NCBI GenBank assembly: GCA_034336665.1
Contig: JAPFBE010000064.1
Coordinates: forward strand, 124,001 to 188,000
DNA: 64,000 nucleotides
Direction: 5' to 3'
DNA from: Luscinia megarhynchos
Taxonomy: Eukaryota > Chordata > Aves > Passeriformes > Turdidae
Under the pieces are notes generated by a model, which ran no database searches, was not told the DNA's origin, and worked only from the letters and a program-made list of their open reading frames with translations. This document shows positions 61,460-64,000 of the stretch, piece by piece. The stretch's first letter is position 1, and the number at the start of each line of letters is the position of its first letter. Both the position numbers and the translations under genes were made by a program.

Positions 61460-64000
61460 GGGCTGGGGGCTGGGGGCGTGGGGTCGGTTCTGGGGGTCCC
61501 TGGGTCGGTTCTGGGGGTCCCTGGGGTCGGTTATGGGGTCCCTGGGTCGGTTCTGGGGGTCCCTGTGTCCATGGGGGTGGCCATAGGGTCAGTTCTGGGC
61601 TCAGTTTGGGGCTCAGCTTGGGCTCAGTTCTGGGCTCAGTTTGGGCTCAGTCTGGGCTCAGTTTGGGCTCAGTCTGGGCTCAGTTCTGGGCTCAGTTCTG
61701 GGCTCAGTTTGGGCCTGGGCTCAGTTCTGGGCTCAGTTCTGGGCTCAGTTCTGGGCTCAGTTCTGGGCTCAGTTTGGGCTCAGTCAGGGCTCAGTTCTGG
61801 GCTCAGTTCTGGGCTCAGTTCTGGGCTCAGTCTGGGCTCAGTCTGGGCTCAGTCTGGGCTCAGTTCTGGGCTCAGTTCTGGGCTCAGTTCTGGGCTCGGG
61901 CTCTGGGCTCAGTTTGGGCTCAGTCCTGGGCTCAGTTCTGGGCCTGTCCCTGAGCTCAGTCTAGGGCTCAGTTTGGGCTCAGCTCTGGGCTCAGTCTGGG
62001 CTCAGTCTGGGCTCAGTTCTGGGCTCAGTTTGGGCTCAGTTCTGGGCCCAGTCTGGGCTCAGTCTGGGCTCAGTTCTGGGCTCAGTTTCTGGGGTCCCGG
62101 GCTCAGTTCTGGGCCTGGGCTCTGGGCTCAGTTCTGGGCTCAGTCCCAGTCTGGCAGTCTGGGCTCAGTCTGGGCTCAGTTTGGGCTCAGTTTGGGCTCA
62201 GTCTGGGCTCAGTCTGGGCTCAGCTTCTGGGCTCAGTTCTGGGCTCAGTCTGGGCTCAGTCTGGGCTCAGTCTCTGGGCTCAGTTTGGGCTCAGTTTGGG
62301 CTCAGTCTGGGCTCAGTCTGGGCTCAGTTCTGGGCTCAGTCTGGGCTCAGTTTGGGCTCAGTCTGGGCTCAGTTTGGGGCTCAGTTTGGGCTCAGTCTGA
62401 GCTCAGTCTGGGCTCAGTCTGGGCTCAGTTCTGGGCTCAGTTTGGGCTCAGTTTGGGCTCAGTCTGGGCTCAGTTCTGGGCTCAGTTTGGGCTCAGTTTG
62501 GGCTCAGTCTGAGCTCAGTCTGGGCTCAGTTCTGGGCTCAGTCTGGGCTCAGTCTGGGCTCAGTTCTGGGCTCAGTCTGGGCTCAGTTTGGGCTCAGTCT
62601 GGGCTCAGTTTGGGGCTCAGTTTGGGCCTCAGTCTGGGCTCAGTCTGGGCTCAGTTCTGGGCTCAGTCCGGGCTCAGTTTGGGCTCAGTCTGGGCTCAGT
62701 TTGGGCTCAGTTTGGGCTCAGTCTGGGCTCGCCCTGGGCTCAGTTCTGGGCTCAGTTTGGGCTCAGTTCTGGGCTCAGTCTGGGCTCAGTTCTGGGCCTC
62801 AGTCAGGGCTCAGTTTGGGCTCAGCTCTGGGCTCAGTCTGGGCTCAGTCTGGGCTCAGTCTGGAGCTCAGTTCTGGGGCTCAGTTTGGCCTCAGCTTCGG
62901 GGTCAGGCTCAGTTCTGGGCTCAGTCTGGGCTCAGTTTTGGGCTCAGTTTGGGCTCAGTCTGGGGCTCAGTCTGGGCTCAGTTTGGGCTCAGTCTGGGCT
63001 CAGTTTGGGCTCAGTCTGGGCTCAGTCTGGGCTCAGTTTGGGCTCAGTTTGGGCTCAGCTTGGGCTCAGTCTGGGCTCAGTCTGGGCTCAGTTCTGGGCT
63101 CAGTCTGGGCTCAGTTTGGGCTCAGTCTGGGCTCAGTTTGGGCTCAGTTTAGTTCAGTCTGAGCTCAGTCTGGGCTCAGTCTGGGCTCAGTTCTGGGCTC
63201 AGTTTGGGCTCAGTTTGGGCTCAGTCTGGGCTCAGTTCTGGGCTCAGTTTGGGCTCAGTTTGGCTCAGTCTGAGCTCAGTCTGGGCTCAGTTCTGGGCTC
63301 AGTCTGGGCTCAGTCTGGGCTCAGTTCTGGGCTCAGTCTGGGCTCAGTTTGGGCTCAGTCTGGGCTCAGTTTGGGCTCAGTTTGGGCTCAGTTTGCTCAG
63401 TCTGAGCTCAGTCTGGCTCAGTCTGGGCTCAGTCCTGGGCTCAGTCTGGGCTCAGTCTGGGCTCAGTCTGGGCTCAGTCCTGGGCTCAGTCTGGGCTCAG
63501 TTTGGGCTCAGTCTGGGCTCAGTCTGGGCTCAGTTCTGGGCTCAGTTTGGGCTCAGTTTGGGCTCAGTTCTGGGCTCAGTCTGGGCTCAGTCTGGGCTCA
63601 GTTTGGGCTCAGTCTGGGCTCAGTTTGGGCTCAGTTTGGGCTCAGTTCTGGGCCTCAGTCTGGGCTCAGTCTGGGCTCAGTTTGGGCTCAGTCTGGGCTC
63701 AGTTTGGGCTCAGTCTGGGCTCAGTTCTGGGCTCAGTTTGGGCTCAGTCTGGGCTCAGTTTGGGCTCAGTTTGGGCTCAGTTCTGGGCTCCAGTTCTGGG
63801 CTCAGTTTGGGCTCAGTTTGGGCTCAGTTTGGGCTCAGTCTGGGCTCAGTTTGGAGCTCAGTTTGGGCTCAGTTCTGGGCTCAGTTCTGGGCTCAGTTCG
63901 GGCTCAGTTCTGGGCTCAGTTCGGGCTCAGTTCTGGGCTCAGTCTGGGCTCAGTTTGGGCTCAGTTCGGGCTCCAGTCTGGGCTCAGTTTGGGCTCAGTC
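61460..64000. repeat. GGGCTCAGTCT 11-12-bp array in MAST1 intron 8
   Basis: Over 2.4 kb of GGGCTCAGTTT, GGGCTCAGTCT and GGGCTCAGTTCT, reaching the right window edge. More than 200 copies; the L/G/S/V/W/A/Q frames are artefacts. Confidence 0.95.

Overview
The window is vertebrate nuclear DNA, most likely from a bird, and probably from one of the very GC-rich, gene-dense dot microchromosomes. This is inferred from five compact vertebrate genes with short exons, CpG-rich promoters, extreme K-to-R and GC bias in JUNB, and introns made almost entirely of tandem minisatellites. The species cannot be named from the sequence. Five protein genes are recognisable. From left to right they are CDC37 (minus strand, exons 4 to 1, with the 3' part outside the window), HOOK2 (minus, apparently complete), JUNB (plus, single exon), RNASEH2A (plus, apparently complete) and MAST1 (plus, N-terminal exons only, running off the right edge). 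The order and strands HOOK2(-) JUNB(+) RNASEH2A(+) MAST1(+) match human 19p13.13 as I remember it. CDC37, which lies further away in human, sits here directly downstream of HOOK2. PRDX2, which separates JUNB and RNASEH2A in mammals, was not seen.

Layout: 1-7389 CDC37 exons 4-1 with arrays in every intron. 7390-7800 CDC37 promoter, built of four exact 85-bp NRF1+YY1 modules. 7800-9870 intergenic, including a 1.4-kb polypurine array. 9880-27540 HOOK2, about 21 small exons. 27640-27975 HOOK2 promoter, a tandem KLF/ETS/RFX module array. 28245-30975 intergenic arrays. 31020-33065 JUNB promoter, coding exon and 3' UTR, with a CArG/CRE cluster just downstream (33147-33238). 34030-34424 RNASEH2A promoter. 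34425-47574 RNASEH2A, 8 exons. 47575-49310 array and poly(A) signal. 49400-64000 MAST1 promoter and exons 1-8, with 0.6-3.6-kb arrays in the introns.

The most unusual feature is how the arrays relate to the splice sites. In several introns the minisatellite unit contains a copy of the neighbouring exon's 5' or 3' splice site (HOOK2 introns 10, 11 and 20; RNASEH2A intron 4; MAST1 intron 1), so dozens of decoy splice sites lie in tandem. In RNASEH2A this includes real coding sequence: five tandem copies of the first 39 nt of the exon carrying a catalytic Asp, several with both splice sites and symmetric phase, lie upstream of the complete exon. The tail of exon 7 plus its donor is likewise repeated three times. 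Many otherwise well conserved exons carry 1-2 nt indels, mostly in homopolymers. I read these as consensus errors in a difficult GC-rich assembly rather than gene death, because splice sites and residues on both sides stay conserved. Almost all long open frames in the window are artefacts of stop-free repeats.
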